From the NCBI GenBank assembly GCA_903886275.1, contig CAISLN010000002.1, positions 48,596-112,595 of the forward strand: 64,000 bases of DNA, written 5' to 3'. A program made the translations under genes and the position numbers. The notes under the pieces are model-generated. The model was not told the origin of the DNA. It saw only the letters and a program-made list of their open reading frames with translations, and made no database searches. Positions within the stretch are counted from its first letter, which is position 1, and each line of letters begins with the position of its first letter. Source of the stretch: an uncultured beta proteobacterium (lineage in GTDB: Bacteria > Pseudomonadota > Gammaproteobacteria > Burkholderiales > Burkholderiaceae_C). Positions 44,353-53,448 of the stretch are shown here, in pieces.

Positions 44353-45299
44353 GCCAACACTCCCTTGACTTCTTCCATAGAGGCCGGGTCGAACAGGGCA
44401 GATCCCGTCATTTCACCGTCTATGCGTTTGACCAAACCGGCCAGCACCTTGCCGGGGCCGCATTCGACCACGTTGAGGATGCCCCTGGCCTTGAGGGCCT
44501 GCACGCACTCCACCCAGCGCACCGGGCCAAAGGCCTGGCGGTACAGTGCGTCGCGAATGGAGTCCGCAGATGTTTGTACGGTCACGTCGATGTTGTTGAT
44601 CAATGCGATTTGGGGTTCGGCCAGCTCAAGCTCGGCCAGTCTTGCGCGCAACTTTTCGGCCGCGGGCTTCATCAGACTGGAATGGAATGGGGCCGACACC
44701 GGCAGCGGCAAGGCGCGCTTGGCACCATGGGCCTTGACCCATTCGCAGGCCTTTTCGACAGCCGCCTTGCTGCCGGCAATCACGGTTTGGCCGGGATCGT
44801 TGAAATTCACGGCCTGCACCACCTCGGCAGAGCCGGCGCCAAAAGATGCTGCGACTTCCAGGCAACCCTCGGCAACGCGCGCGGCGTCCATGCCCAAAAT
44901 GGCGGCCATGGCGCCAATGCCCACCGGCACTGCATCCTGCATGGCCTGTGCCCGCAGGCGCACCAGGGGCGCGGCCTGTGCCAGCGTCAGCACGCCGGCC
45001 GCTACCAGCGCCGAATATTCACCCAGCGAATGACCCGCTACCGCATCGGGTTTGATGCCGACCTCGGCCATCCACACGCGGTAGGCGGCAACGCCAGCCA
45101 CCAGCATCACCGGTTGGGTATTGGTGGTCAGGGCCAGCGCTTCCTTGGGGCCTTCTGCAATCAGTTGGGCGATGTTTTCACCCAGTGCGTCGGAGGCTTC
45201 TTGCAGCGTTTGGGCCACCACCGGGTGCGCGCCCCAACCGTTCAGCATGCCGACCGACTGGGAGCCTTGTCCCGGAAAAACAAATGCAAATTTTTTCAT
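44349..45299 (-). CDS. fabD: malonyl-CoA:ACP transacylase
   Basis: Loads malonyl groups onto AcpP. 316 residues. N-terminal FVFPGQGSQ, catalytic Ser91 in AGHSLGEYSALV, and a His in PVSAPFHSSLM complete the active site. Lies between fabH (50 bases upstream) and fabG (overlap). Confidence 0.98.
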   Translation of the reverse strand: MKKFAFVFPGQGSQSVGMLNGWGAHPVVAQTLQEASDALGENIAQLIAEGPKEALALTTNTQPVMLVAGVAAYRVWMAEVGIKPDAVAGHSLGEYSALVAAGVLTLAQAAPLVRLRAQAMQDAVPVGIGAMAAILGMDAARVAEGCLEVAASFGAGSAEVVQAVNFNDPGQTVIAGSKAAVEKACEWVKAHGAKRALPLPVSAPFHSSLMKPAAEKLRARLAELELAEPQIALINNIDVTVQTSADSIRDALYRQAFGPVRWVECVQALKARGILNVVECGPGKVLAGLVKRIDGEMTGSALFDPASMEEVKGVLA

Positions 45300-45349
45300 G
45301 GCGATTCCAAAGTGATTGCCCGGGCACAGCCGGGCGTTGACCGGTCTGG

Positions 45350-46327
45350 CTAGAGCTTCAGAACCACGGCGCCCCAGGTAAACCCACCGCCCACGCCTTC
45401 GAGCATGATCGTCTGGCCGGATTTGACTTGTCCGGAGCGCACCGCAGTGTCAAGCGCCAAGGGGATGGAAGCAGCCGAGGTATTGCCATGCTGGTCCACA
45501 GTGACCACCACCTTGTCCATGGGCAGTTTGAGCTTGCGCGCCGTGCTTTGCATGATGCGGATATTGGCCTGGTGGGGCACCAACCAGTCTAGATCGGCGG
45601 CTGTCAAGTTGGCCTTGGTCAGCGCCGCGCGCGCCGCGTCTTCGAGCACACCCACCGCCAGTTTGAATACCGCTTGGCCATCCATCTTGAGCAGCGGGTC
45701 GCCCAACACCTTGCCGCCCGACACATGGCCGGGCACGCACAAAATACCGACATGCTTGCCGTCGGCATGCAGGTCGCTGGCCAAAATGCCGGGGGTGTCG
45801 GAGGCTTCGAGCACCACGGCACCGGCGCCATCGCCAAACAGCACGCAGGTGGTGCGGTCGGTGAAGTCCAAAATACGCGAGAACACTTCGGCGCCTATGA
45901 TCAGCGCCTTGCTCGCAGCACCGGTCTTGATCATGGAATCGGCCACGCTCAGTGCATAGACAAAGCCGCAGCAAACAGCCTGCAAATCAAACGCCGGACC
46001 GCCTGCTGCTCCCAGCTTGTTCTGCACGATGCAGGCGGTCGAGGGGAAGACCATATCGGGCGTGCTGGTGGCCACGATGATCAGGTCGATGTCCTGCGCC
46101 GTGATACCGGCAGCAGCCAGCGCGCTCTTGGCGGCCTCCACCGCCAGGTCACTGCTGAACACGCCATCGGCGGCAAAGTGGCGCGCCCGGATGCCGGTGC
46201 GCTCCACGATCCACTCATCGGAAGACTCAACGCCGGTGGCGGCCAATTCGGCCACCAGGTCGGCATTGGTCAGCCTGCGCGGGGGCAGATAGCTGCCAGT
46301 GCCTGTAATGCGGGAATATCGGCTCAT
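45350..46327 (-). CDS. fabH: beta-ketoacyl-ACP synthase III
   Basis: Starts fatty acid synthesis from acetyl-CoA and malonyl-ACP. 325 residues. Catalytic Cys119 is in [12 protein letters not shown]; the His is in [10 protein letters not shown], and the Asn in [10 protein letters not shown]-terminus has ITGTGSYLP and the TGIRARH segment. It follows plsX after 22 bases. Confidence 0.97.
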   Translation of the reverse strand: MSRYSRITGTGSYLPPRRLTNADLVAELAATGVESSDEWIVERTGIRARHFAADGVFSSDLAVEAAKSALAAAGITAQDIDLIIVATSTPDMVFPSTACIVQNKLGAAGGPAFDLQAVCCGFVYALSVADSMIKTGAASKALIIGAEVFSRILDFTDRTTCVLFGDGAGAVVLEASDTPGILASDLHADGKHVGILCVPGHVSGGKVLGDPLLKMDGQAVFKLAVGVLEDAARAALTKANLTAADLDWLVPHQANIRIMQSTARKLKLPMDKVVVTVDQHGNTSAASIPLALDTAVRSGQVKSGQTIMLEGVGGGFTWGAVVLKL

Positions 46328-46349
46328 GGGTATTTGGGGCGGAGCTGGC

Positions 46350-47378
46350 TCAGATCAATGCATCTGCCGGCTCGACCAAAAGGGGTCTTGCCTTGGCAAT
46401 GCGAAGCTGAACGCGGTCCAACAAGTTGTTTCGGGCTGCATCATACGCGCGGTTCAAAGCGTTACCGAAGGCCATCACGTCGGCGGAGCCGTGGCTTTTG
46501 AACACCAGGCCGCGCAATCCGAGCAGGGCCGCGCCGTTGTAGCGCCTGTGGTCAAAGCGGTTTTTCAGCGCCTTGAGCACCGGGTAGGCAATCAATGCAG
46601 ACAGTTTGGTGAATGGGTTTTTGGAAAACTCGGCCTTCAAAAAGCCGCCAATCATGGAAGCCAGACCTTCGCTGGTCTTGAGCGCCACATTGCCCACAAA
46701 GCCATCGCAGACCACGATGTCGACCACACCCTTGAAGATGTCATTGCCTTCGACGTTGCCGTAAAAGTTCAGGTCACCCGCCTTGGCAGCGGCGCGCAGC
46801 AACTCGCCTGCCCGCTTGATCACCTCGTTGCCCTTGATGGCTTCTTCGCCGATATTGAGCAGGCCCACCGAGGGCGCGTCCTCATTCTTGAGCACCGACA
46901 CCAGGGCCGAGCCCATCATGGCAAATTGCAGCAGATGTTCGGCCGTGCAATCCACATTGGCGCCCAGGTCCAGCACCGTGGTGGCGCCGCCCGTTTTATT
47001 GGGAATCTGCCCCGCAATCGCAGGACGCTCAATGCCTTCAATGGTCTTGAGGACATAGCGGGAAATCGCCATCAGAGCGCCGGTATTGCCCGCCGACACG
47101 GCCGCCTGGGCCGCACCGTCCTTGACCTGCTGCACCGCCACCCGCATCGAGGAGTCTTTTTTGCGGCGCAACGCCACTTCGAGCGGGTCGTCCATGGTGA
47201 CCACCTCGCTGGCGGTGACGATGGAAGCACGGGGGTGCGAGAAGCCTTGCAAGGCCTGAGGCAAGCCGACCAAAATCAGCCTCGCCTCGGGGTGTGCATC
47301 CAGAAACTCGGTGCAGGCAGGCAGGGTCACTTTGGGACCATGGTCGCCGCCCATGCAGTCAACAGCTATGGTGATCAC
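46350..47378 (-). CDS. plsX: phosphate acyltransferase PlsX
   Basis: Makes acyl-phosphate from acyl-ACP for phospholipid synthesis. 342 residues from GTG 47378 ([20 protein letters not shown]), the family N-terminus; no ATG is in the right place. GAISRYVL-like helices, [14 protein letters not shown] and [12 protein letters not shown] are recognisable. An intrinsic terminator lies between rpmF and this gene. Confidence 0.95.
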   Translation of the reverse strand: MITIAVDCMGGDHGPKVTLPACTEFLDAHPEARLILVGLPQALQGFSHPRASIVTASEVVTMDDPLEVALRRKKDSSMRVAVQQVKDGAAQAAVSAGNTGALMAISRYVLKTIEGIERPAIAGQIPNKTGGATTVLDLGANVDCTAEHLLQFAMMGSALVSVLKNEDAPSVGLLNIGEEAIKGNEVIKRAGELLRAAAKAGDLNFYGNVEGNDIFKGVVDIVVCDGFVGNVALKTSEGLASMIGGFLKAEFSKNPFTKLSALIAYPVLKALKNRFDHRRYNGAALLGLRGLVFKSHGSADVMAFGNALNRAYDAARNNLLDRVQLRIAKARPLLVEPADALI

Positions 47379-47430
47379 GCAGAACTCGCTCGCATTGAAA
47401 GGGTTGACAGGCGAAAAGCGCCCGGACAAT

Positions 47431-47468
47431 AAAAAAGCCCGTCGCTACGGGTCAGTAGCTTCGGGCTT
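47431..47468 (-). terminator. intrinsic terminator between rpmF and plsX
   Basis: On the minus strand AGCCCG pairs with CGGGCT, with an inner GCTAC/GTAGC stem, followed by six T. It stands 53 bases before the plsX start and can partly separate ribosomal-protein from lipid-synthesis expression. Confidence 0.85.
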
Positions 47469-47485
47469 TGCTGTAAGCGCGCGGC

Positions 47486-47668
47486 TTACGCTTCTGATTT
47501 GGTCTTCAGCACCTTGCGACCACGGTAAAAACCGGTGGGGCTGATGTGGTGACGCAGGTGGATTTCGCCGGTCGTTGGTTCCACTGCAATGCCTGGCACA
47601 ACCAGGGCATTGTGCGAACGGTGCATACCGCGCTTGGAGGGAGATTTCTTGTTCTGTTGAACGGCCAT
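47486..47668 (-). CDS. rpmF: 50S ribosomal protein L32
   Basis: 60 residues, [26 protein letters not shown] followed by [21 protein letters not shown], the cysteine-free (non-zinc) form of bL32. Placed between yceD and plsX as in most proteobacteria. Confidence 0.98.
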   Translation of the reverse strand: MAVQQNKKSPSKRGMHRSHNALVVPGIAVEPTTGEIHLRHHISPTGFYRGRKVLKTKSEA

Positions 47669-47779
47669 TTTTGGCTCCTGGGCAATAGGTGTTGCACAGG
47701 CTGCAACACGTTGAGGGTTGGTAAAAACGCGTCCACTGACTGGCCGCGAAGCCTCAGATTATAGCCTATTCCTGCGGGC

Positions 47780-48328
47780 TTAACCGGGGTCCTTCTTCTT
47801 GAGCTGCTGCAGCACCGCAAAGGGGTTGGGTTTTTCCTGCTCCAGCTCCACAAAGCCCGCGTCTGCCGCCTGCAGCTTCACTGGCGTAGGGCAGATCTCG
47901 TGCATGGACACCAGGGGCGTAGCCATCAGCAACTCGTCTTCCATCAACTCCAGCAGATCAAAAGATTTGCTGATGACCAGCACATCTTCCTCGGACTCTT
48001 CGTCCTCCACCTCGGCCAGCGCCTCGGAGGCCACAAAGCGGAAGTCGCGCTCAAAACCAATCGTCTCATCCACTGGTCCCAGGCAGCGCTGGCACACCAG
48101 CGTGACCGTAGCCTGGGCCGACAGATGCAGCCAGGGCTCCTCGCCACCGGCCGCGTCGGGGCGCATTTCGCCCTGCACGCAATAGCTGGCAAAGGTCTCG
48201 CCGCCCAGACCCTGGCTTTGCTCTAACAGGCGGGTAAAGCGCGACAGACGCTCCTCGCCAGCGTAAGTGCCCTGACTTTTGGCAAAGGCCGATATGTGCA
48301 GGTGCTGCGCGTCAAATTCGTTTTTCAT
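47780..48328 (-). CDS. yceD: YceD family protein (DUF177, 23S rRNA accumulation)
   Basis: 182 residues. The Cys pair in VTLVCQRCLGPV and the acidic middle (EVEDEESEEDVLVISKSFDLLELMEDELLMATPL) are typical. YceD is linked to 23S rRNA accumulation and is nearly always next to rpmF. ATG 48328 gives the family N-terminus (MKNEFDAQHLHISAFAKSQG). Divergent from the Maf gene. Confidence 0.93.
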   Translation of the reverse strand: MKNEFDAQHLHISAFAKSQGTYAGEERLSRFTRLLEQSQGLGGETFASYCVQGEMRPDAAGGEEPWLHLSAQATVTLVCQRCLGPVDETIGFERDFRFVASEALAEVEDEESEEDVLVISKSFDLLELMEDELLMATPLVSMHEICPTPVKLQAADAGFVELEQEKPNPFAVLQQLKKKDPG

Positions 48329-48354
48329 GGGGGGCAGTGTAAGAGAATCGGGCC

Positions 48355-48951
48355 ATGCACTCTTTAGCAAATAGAAAACTCATACTGGGCTCGACCTCGG
48401 TGTACCGGCGCGAACTGCTGGGGCGTTTACGCGTTCCCTTTTCCGTCGAATCACCCCATGTGGACGAATCACCCCTGAGCGGCGAAGCGCCCGCAGCGCT
48501 GGCCCGCCGTCTGGCGCTGGCCAAGGCGCAGGCCGTGGCCGAACGCTTTCCGCAGGCGATAGTGATCGGCTCCGACCAGGTCGCCGATCTGGACGGCTTG
48601 GCCCTGGGTAAACCGGGCACGCACGCACGCGCCGTGTTGCAGCTGCAGCAGATGTCGGGCAAGGTTGTTATTTTTCAGACCGCCATTGCCGTGGTCTGCC
48701 AGGCCAGCGGCTTTTGTCAGCAGGCGCTGGCGCCGGTGAAGGTGCTGTTTCGCACGCTGAGCGCCACCGAGATTGAAAACTACCTGCAGGCCGAGCAGCC
48801 CTACGACTGTGCCGGCAGCGCCAAGAGCGAAGGCCTGGGCATTGCCCTGTTGGAGCGCATAGACAATGACGACCCAACCGCCTTGATCGGCCTGCCCCTG
48901 ATTCGCACCGCCGCCCTGTTGCGCGCGGCCGGTATTGATTTGCTGGCCTGA
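48355..48951 (+). CDS. Maf/YceF nucleoside triphosphate pyrophosphatase
   Basis: 198 residues of the Maf fold: KLILGSTSVYRRELLGRL at the N-terminus and the catalytic VIGSDQVADLDG. The YceF subgroup acts on m7GTP and is usually next to yceD, as here; that substrate is inferred from context. GAGAAT ends six bases before the ATG, so the transcript may be nearly leaderless. Confidence 0.93.
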   Translation: MHSLANRKLILGSTSVYRRELLGRLRVPFSVESPHVDESPLSGEAPAALARRLALAKAQAVAERFPQAIVIGSDQVADLDGLALGKPGTHARAVLQLQQMSGKVVIFQTAIAVVCQASGFCQQALAPVKVLFRTLSATEIENYLQAEQPYDCAGSAKSEGLGIALLERIDNDDPTALIGLPLIRTAALLRAAGIDLLA

Positions 48952-48963
48952 GCGCCACCCGCC

Positions 48964-49755
48964 ATGAACGCCAACCAACACACCCCAGACAGCAAAAAGA
49001 ACACCGGCACCCTGTATCTGGTGCCAGCCCCATTGGACTTTGGCTGTGATGAAACCATGGGCCTGGATGCCTCCATGCCCCGGGCCACCACCGAGATCGC
49101 AGCCGGCATCAGCCAATGGATTTGCGAGAACGCCAAGTCCACCCGCGCCTACCTCAAACGCATTGGCGAAAGCACCCCGCTGTGCCTGCCGATTCAAGCC
49201 ATGCAGCTGCAAGAACTGCCGCGCGAGGTGCACAAAAAGGGCGATCACGGGGGCGACTTTGATGCACGCTACCTGTTGGCACCGGCGCTCGCTGGCCAGC
49301 GCATGGGCCTCATCAGCGAAGCCGGCATGCCCGCCGTGGCCGACCCCGGTTCTTCGGTGGTGCGCGCAGCCCACGACCTCGGCATCCCGGTGGTGCCGCT
49401 GGTGGGGCCGGTCTCGCTCTTGCTGGCACTGGCTGCTAGTGGCCTCAACGGACAGAGCTTTGCCTTTGTCGGCTATGTACCTGCCGCACCCGCCGAGCGG
49501 GCGCAAAAAATAAGGGAGTTGGAGTCACTGGCCCTCAAAACCGGACAGACCCAGATCTTTATCGAAACGCCCTACCGCAACACCGCATTGCTTCAAACGC
49601 TGCTGCAAAGCCTGCAACACAACACGCGACTGGCCACTGCGAGCGGTCTGACGCTCAGCCGCGCGCAATGCCACAGCGATGTGGTGAAAAATTGGAAACA
49701 CAAACCCTGGGCGCTGGACAACAGCACGCCCACGGTTTTTGCTATAGGCAGGTAA
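48964..49755 (+). CDS. SAM-dependent methyltransferase, tetrapyrrole methylase (RsmI-like) fold
   Basis: 263 residues with the RsmI/YraL-like fold: GTLYLVPAPLDFG, GLISEAGMPAVADPGSSVVRAA, and VPLVGPVSLLLALAASGLNGQSFAFVGYVP. It is shorter than and differs from the canonical RsmI (16S rRNA C1402 ribose methylase), so it may be a paralogue with another target. It starts 12 bases after the Maf gene. The stop lies inside the hairpin shared with the S49 peptidase gene. Confidence 0.87.
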   Translation: MNANQHTPDSKKNTGTLYLVPAPLDFGCDETMGLDASMPRATTEIAAGISQWICENAKSTRAYLKRIGESTPLCLPIQAMQLQELPREVHKKGDHGGDFDARYLLAPALAGQRMGLISEAGMPAVADPGSSVVRAAHDLGIPVVPLVGPVSLLLALAASGLNGQSFAFVGYVPAAPAERAQKIRELESLALKTGQTQIFIETPYRNTALLQTLLQSLQHNTRLATASGLTLSRAQCHSDVVKNWKHKPWALDNSTPTVFAIGR

Positions 49756-49778
49756 TTGCCCCCGGCGCCGGGCAATTA
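49753..49778. terminator. hairpin shared by two convergent genes, containing both stop codons
   Basis: TAATTGCCC (49753-49761) and GGGCAATTA (49770-49778) form nine-base arms around CCGGCGCC. The first three bases are the stop of the methyltransferase gene and the last three, read on the minus strand, the stop of the peptidase gene. Confidence 0.75.
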
Positions 49779-50756
49779 GCGTAGGCCGGGAGCCGTCTTC
49801 AAGGCGCGCACCGAGCCTTCGCCGATCGAGGCACCAAAGCGCTTGACCAGACGCTCGGCCACGTTGTCGCGCCTTGTGTAGTCCACCAGCTCTTCGGCCT
49901 TGATCACATCGCGCGCCACGAAGTCCAGGCTGGCCAACTGGTCGGCCAGACCCATTTCTACCGCCTGCTGGCCGGTCCAAAACAGGCCGCTAAAGGTTTC
50001 TGGTGTCTCTTTCAGACGCGCGCCGCGCCCGGCCTTCACGGCGGCAATGAACTGCTGGTGAATCTGGTTGAGCATGGTCTGGGCAAAGGCGCGTTGCTTG
50101 TCGGTTTGTGGGCTAAAGGGGTCCAGGAAGCCCTTGTTCTCACCGGCTGTCATCAAGCGCCGCTCAATGCCCACCTTGTCCATCAGGCCGGTAAAGCCAA
50201 AGCCGTCCATGAGCACGCCAATGCTGCCCACGATGCTGGCCTTATCGACATAGATCTTGTCAGCGGCCGATGCAATGTAATAGGCCGCCGAGGCACAGGT
50301 CTCTTCCACCACGGCGTAGATGGGCTTTTTGTACTTGGCTCGCAGGCGGTGGATTTCATCGTTGATGATGCCGGCCTGCACCGGGCTGCCACCGGGCGAG
50401 TTGATCAGCAGCACCACGCCTTGCGTGCCGGCATCTTCCAGGGCGCTGCGCAGGGCAGACACCACCAGTTCGGCACTGGCCTCACCGCCAGCGGCGATCT
50501 CGCCCTTGATTTCAATCACCGCTGTGTGCGGCTTAGACACATCGGCCGGTGCGCCACCGCGCTCCCAACCAAACCAGACCAGCGCCATCACAAACGCCAG
50601 CCAGGCCAGGCGGATGCCGTTGCGCCAGCGCCTGGCCTGGCGCTGCTCGATCAGCGTGGCCATGGCCAGCTTTTCCAGCGTGGCGCGCTCCCATCCGGCT
50701 GCGCTGTTGGGCAGGGCGTGGGGATTGGAATCGGATTGCAAAATAGGTTCGGTCAT
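49776..50756 (-). CDS. sppA: S49 family signal peptide peptidase
   Basis: 326 residues, short (single-domain) SppA type. One N-terminal membrane helix (RNGIRLAWLAFVMALVWFGW), then the S49 domain: VIEIKGEI, LLINSPGGSP, and the catalytic Ser region VEETCASAAYYIASAADKIYVDKASIVGSIG with the Lys farther on. Degrades cleaved signal peptides at the inner membrane. Follows the Rieske protein gene by one base. Confidence 0.95.
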   Translation of the reverse strand: MTEPILQSDSNPHALPNSAAGWERATLEKLAMATLIEQRQARRWRNGIRLAWLAFVMALVWFGWERGGAPADVSKPHTAVIEIKGEIAAGGEASAELVVSALRSALEDAGTQGVVLLINSPGGSPVQAGIINDEIHRLRAKYKKPIYAVVEETCASAAYYIASAADKIYVDKASIVGSIGVLMDGFGFTGLMDKVGIERRLMTAGENKGFLDPFSPQTDKQRAFAQTMLNQIHQQFIAAVKAGRGARLKETPETFSGLFWTGQQAVEMGLADQLASLDFVARDVIKAEELVDYTRRDNVAERLVKRFGASIGEGSVRALKTAPGLR

Positions 50757-50757
50757 G

Positions 50758-51156
50758 TCAGAGCTTCACGGGTTGCAGATGGGGGGCAGTATGCCAGCGC
50801 ACTACGCCGTCACACTCGGAGGTGGCTATGCGGATCAAAGCGCCGCGACAGGGGCCGCCACTGCAAGCGCCTGTCTTTGGGCTATAGGTGGCGCCATGGG
50901 TGGCACAGATCAGCCAATGGCCGCTCACATCGAAAAACCGGTTGGGCTGGTAATCCATCTCCATGGGCACATGGGAGCAGCGGTTCAGATAGGCATACAC
51001 CGTCCCGTCGTAGCGGATGGCAAAGCCCAGGCAGGTCTGGCCCTGGTAGATCACATCAAAGGGTGCCGCCTCGCCACTGTCCACCAGCGCAGCGGAGTTG
51101 CACAGCACCATTTCCTGCGGCGCAAATCCCGGCGCCGGACTCACCCCATCAGCCAT
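50758..51156 (-). CDS. Rieske [2Fe-2S] domain protein
   Basis: 132 residues. Complete Rieske motif: Cys60-x-His62 and Cys84-x2-His87 (NRCSHVPMEM ... WLICATHGATYSPKTGACSGGPC). No membrane anchor or signal, so it is a soluble electron carrier or ferredoxin-like component; partner unknown. Start ATG 51156 overlaps the HAD gene end by eight bases. Located between HAD phosphatase and sppA. Confidence 0.92.
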   Translation of the reverse strand: MADGVSPAPGFAPQEMVLCNSAALVDSGEAAPFDVIYQGQTCLGFAIRYDGTVYAYLNRCSHVPMEMDYQPNRFFDVSGHWLICATHGATYSPKTGACSGGPCRGALIRIATSECDGVVRWHTAPHLQPVKL

Positions 51157-51850
51157 GTGCCAGCAGCCACTGCTGCAGTTCAGCCACCGAATGCGCCACA
51201 TACAGCGGAGCAAACTCCGCGAAGGCCACATGGTCGTGCGCACCGTAACTCACACCCACACTGGGGCAACCGGCATTGCGCGCCATCTGCAGATCGTGCG
51301 TGGTGTCGCCAATCATCAGCATGCGTGCGGGCGCAACGCCCAATTCCGCCATCAGTTCTTGCAGCATCAAGGGGTGCGGTTTGCCGGCCGTCTCGTCGGC
51401 AGTACGGGACGCATGGAACAGGCCCTGCAGTTCGTCGCGCGCCAGGGTTTCGTCCAGCCCGCGCCGGCTCTTGCCCGTGGCCACGGCCAGAAAGTGCTGC
51501 CGGTCTTTGAGCGCATGCAGCAGGGGCAGCACACCAGTAAACAGACTGATGTCATGCTGGTGCAGGGTGTAGTGGTGCTTGTAGCGCTCGCCCAGCAGCG
51601 GGTATTGGTCCTTGGGCACATCGGGTGCCGCGTAGGCCAGAGCCGCCATCAGTCCCATGCCGATCACGTAGGAGGCGTCCGTATCGCTGGGCACGGTTCC
51701 GCCCACATCGCGCACCGCTTCCTGGATGCAGCGCGTGATGATGGCGGTGGAGTCAAACAGGGTTCCGTCCCAATCAAAGGCGATCAGATCGAATTGGCGG
51801 GTGGGCGCCGCCGAAGGATTTGGCATGGGGTGCATTGGCATGGGGTACAT
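51149..51850 (-). CDS. HAD family hydrolase (phosphoglycolate phosphatase-like)
   Basis: About 233 residues. Nucleophile motif AFDWDGTLFD (Asp26, Asp28), VATGKSRRGLDE, and MIGDTTHDLQMARNAG as motif IV. Similar to Gph-type phosphatases often next to rluC in betaproteobacteria. The start is uncertain: ATG 51850 overlaps the rluC stop by one base, with further in-frame ATGs at 51844, 51838 and 51829 in a Met/Pro-rich stretch. Confidence 0.9.
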   Translation of the reverse strand: MYPMPMHPMPNPSAAPTRQFDLIAFDWDGTLFDSTAIITRCIQEAVRDVGGTVPSDTDASYVIGMGLMAALAYAAPDVPKDQYPLLGERYKHHYTLHQHDISLFTGVLPLLHALKDRQHFLAVATGKSRRGLDETLARDELQGLFHASRTADETAGKPHPLMLQELMAELGVAPARMLMIGDTTHDLQMARNAGCPSVGVSYGAHDHVAFAEFAPLYVAHSVAELQQWLLAHG

Positions 51851-52953
51851 CACTCAGCGCTGGGGGGCATGGCATACCGCAGGAATGCGGCAAGGTCGGC
51901 CGGCAATTCTGCCTGCAACTCCATCCGCTTACCGGTTCCGGGGTGATTGCACTGGAAGCGCCAGGCATGCAAAAACATGCGCTTGAGCCCGCCTGTTCCC
52001 AGCACCTTCGCCAACTCCTTGTTGGCCTCGAAGTTGCCGTACTTGTCGTCGCCGGCAATCGGCATGCCCTCGGAAGCCAGGTGCACGCGGATCTGGTGGG
52101 TGCGCCCGGTCTTCAGGGTCACTTCCAACAGCGAATAGGGCTTGGCCGCATCCGGCGCCGTCGTTCCGCGCAGCTTCACCATCGTCAGGGAAGGCATGCC
52201 GTCCGGGTCATCCTTGGCCACCACCTTGACGCGGCGCTCACCACCGTCGGGCTGCCCGTCCTTGCCCGGCAGCACATATTTGTGCAGCGGCTTGCTCAGG
52301 ACCTTGAGGTTTTCTGGCCACAGTCCCAGCACCATGGCCAGATAGATCTTGCCGGTTTCACGCTCGCGGAACTGGTCCTGCAGCTTCTTTAACGAACTGC
52401 GCTTCTTGGCCACCAGCAAAATGCCGGAGGTCTCGCGGTCCAGGCGGTGCACCAGCTCCAAAAAATAAGCGCGCGGCCTGGCCATGCGCAGCTGCTCGAT
52501 CACGCCAAAGCTCACACCCGAGCCGCCATGCACGGCCACGCCGGCGGGCTTGTTGATGGCCAGAAAGTAGTCGTCTTCAAACAGAATCGGGAAGTCCTTG
52601 GCCGGAGCAAAGCCGCCAGCCGACAAGGCGGCACTGCCGCCCTGCCCGCTGCTGCCGGCTTTTTCCACAAGGGCCGCCATGGCCTGGGCCTTCTCGTCGG
52701 CCCGCTCGGACACGCGCACCGGCGGCAGACGCACCAGGTCGCCTGCGGCAATGCGTGTGTCGGCCGATACGCGGCCCTTGTTGATACGCACCTCGCCGCT
52801 GCGGATGATGCGGTAGACATGGGTCTTTGGCACGCCCTTGAGATGGCGCATCAGGAAGTTATCCAGGCGCTGACCGGCGGAATCTTCATCCACGGTCAGT
52901 GTTTGTGATTGGGGAACGGTGGAAGTCAGATTGGCCCCTATAATGTGTTTCAC
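51850..52953 (-). CDS. rluC: 23S rRNA pseudouridine synthase RluC family
   Basis: 367 residues. N-terminal S4 RNA-binding domain (GQRLDNFLMRHLKGVPKTHVYRIIRSGEVRINKGR) and the RluA-type catalytic core with Asp in ELVHRLDRETSGILLVAKKR. RluC modifies U955, U2504 and U2580 in E. coli. It is divergent from rne across 495 gene-free bases, as in many proteobacteria. Confidence 0.95.
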   Translation of the reverse strand: MKHIIGANLTSTVPQSQTLTVDEDSAGQRLDNFLMRHLKGVPKTHVYRIIRSGEVRINKGRVSADTRIAAGDLVRLPPVRVSERADEKAQAMAALVEKAGSSGQGGSAALSAGGFAPAKDFPILFEDDYFLAINKPAGVAVHGGSGVSFGVIEQLRMARPRAYFLELVHRLDRETSGILLVAKKRSSLKKLQDQFRERETGKIYLAMVLGLWPENLKVLSKPLHKYVLPGKDGQPDGGERRVKVVAKDDPDGMPSLTMVKLRGTTAPDAAKPYSLLEVTLKTGRTHQIRVHLASEGMPIAGDDKYGNFEANKELAKVLGTGGLKRMFLHAWRFQCNHPGTGKRMELQAELPADLAAFLRYAMPPSAE

Positions 52954-53135
52954 TAGCGATGCGCTGTAAGTGGTTGATTTAGCTGGAGTTTAGTCCACAC
53001 CCCATTTACAGCAGCGCTGGAAGGTCGATGCCGCCGCTTGCTGCAGCCTGTAAATCACCCGCCACCTGCGTGTAGTGACAGTCTGCCAAACGGTCAATCG
53101 GGCGAATTGAAACCCTGATACGGAATACCCCAAGT

Positions 53136-53165
53136 TTGCAAGCCCACGGTTTGCAAACGGATAAA
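53136..53165 (+). promoter_or_regulatory. candidate rne promoter
   Basis: TTGCAA and GATAAA with an 18-base spacer, embedded in duplicated GTTTGCAA sequence. The implied leader of about 275 bases agrees with the long rne leaders known from E. coli. Not tested. Confidence 0.35.
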
Positions 53166-53269
53166 AAACGAGATGTTTGTGTTGTGGAGACTATGGAGCA
53201 TGTGCCTACGGTGCGTTATCGCGCAGCCCTTTGCCGTGCGTCTGCCCGCAACCCGCTTGCATTCGGTGA

Positions 53270-53296
53270 CATATGGCTCTGAACAGAGTGCATATG
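53270..53296 (+). other. hairpin in the rne 5' leader
   Basis: CATATG (53270-53275) and CATATG (53291-53296) enclose CTCT/AGAG around GAAC. In E. coli a leader hairpin binds RNase E and lets it limit its own mRNA; a similar role here is inference. Confidence 0.45.
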
Positions 53297-53448
53297 CACA
53301 AACTCCTCCCCTCGTTCCCATCCACGTGCCCACGCTTCGACGCCTCGTGTAGTTCGAAGTTCTCCGGCAATTCCTCCTCACTTCAGTTCGTCAGCCAGGC
53401 ACCGTTAGCCCATTTTGGGCATGTACAAACTGAAGAAGGACGCAATCC

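Larger units (their letters stand above)
52954..53448. other. gene-free rluC-rne intergenic region with rne leader
   Basis: No credible coding frame. It should hold divergent promoters and a long rne 5' leader. Candidate rne promoter: TTGCAA (53136-53141), 18 bases, GATAAA (53160-53165), giving a leader of about 275 bases. GTTTGCAA occurs twice (53134 and 53149). Downstream are hairpins with CATATG arms (53270-53296) and CTTCGA/TCGAAG (53335-53359). Confidence 0.6.
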
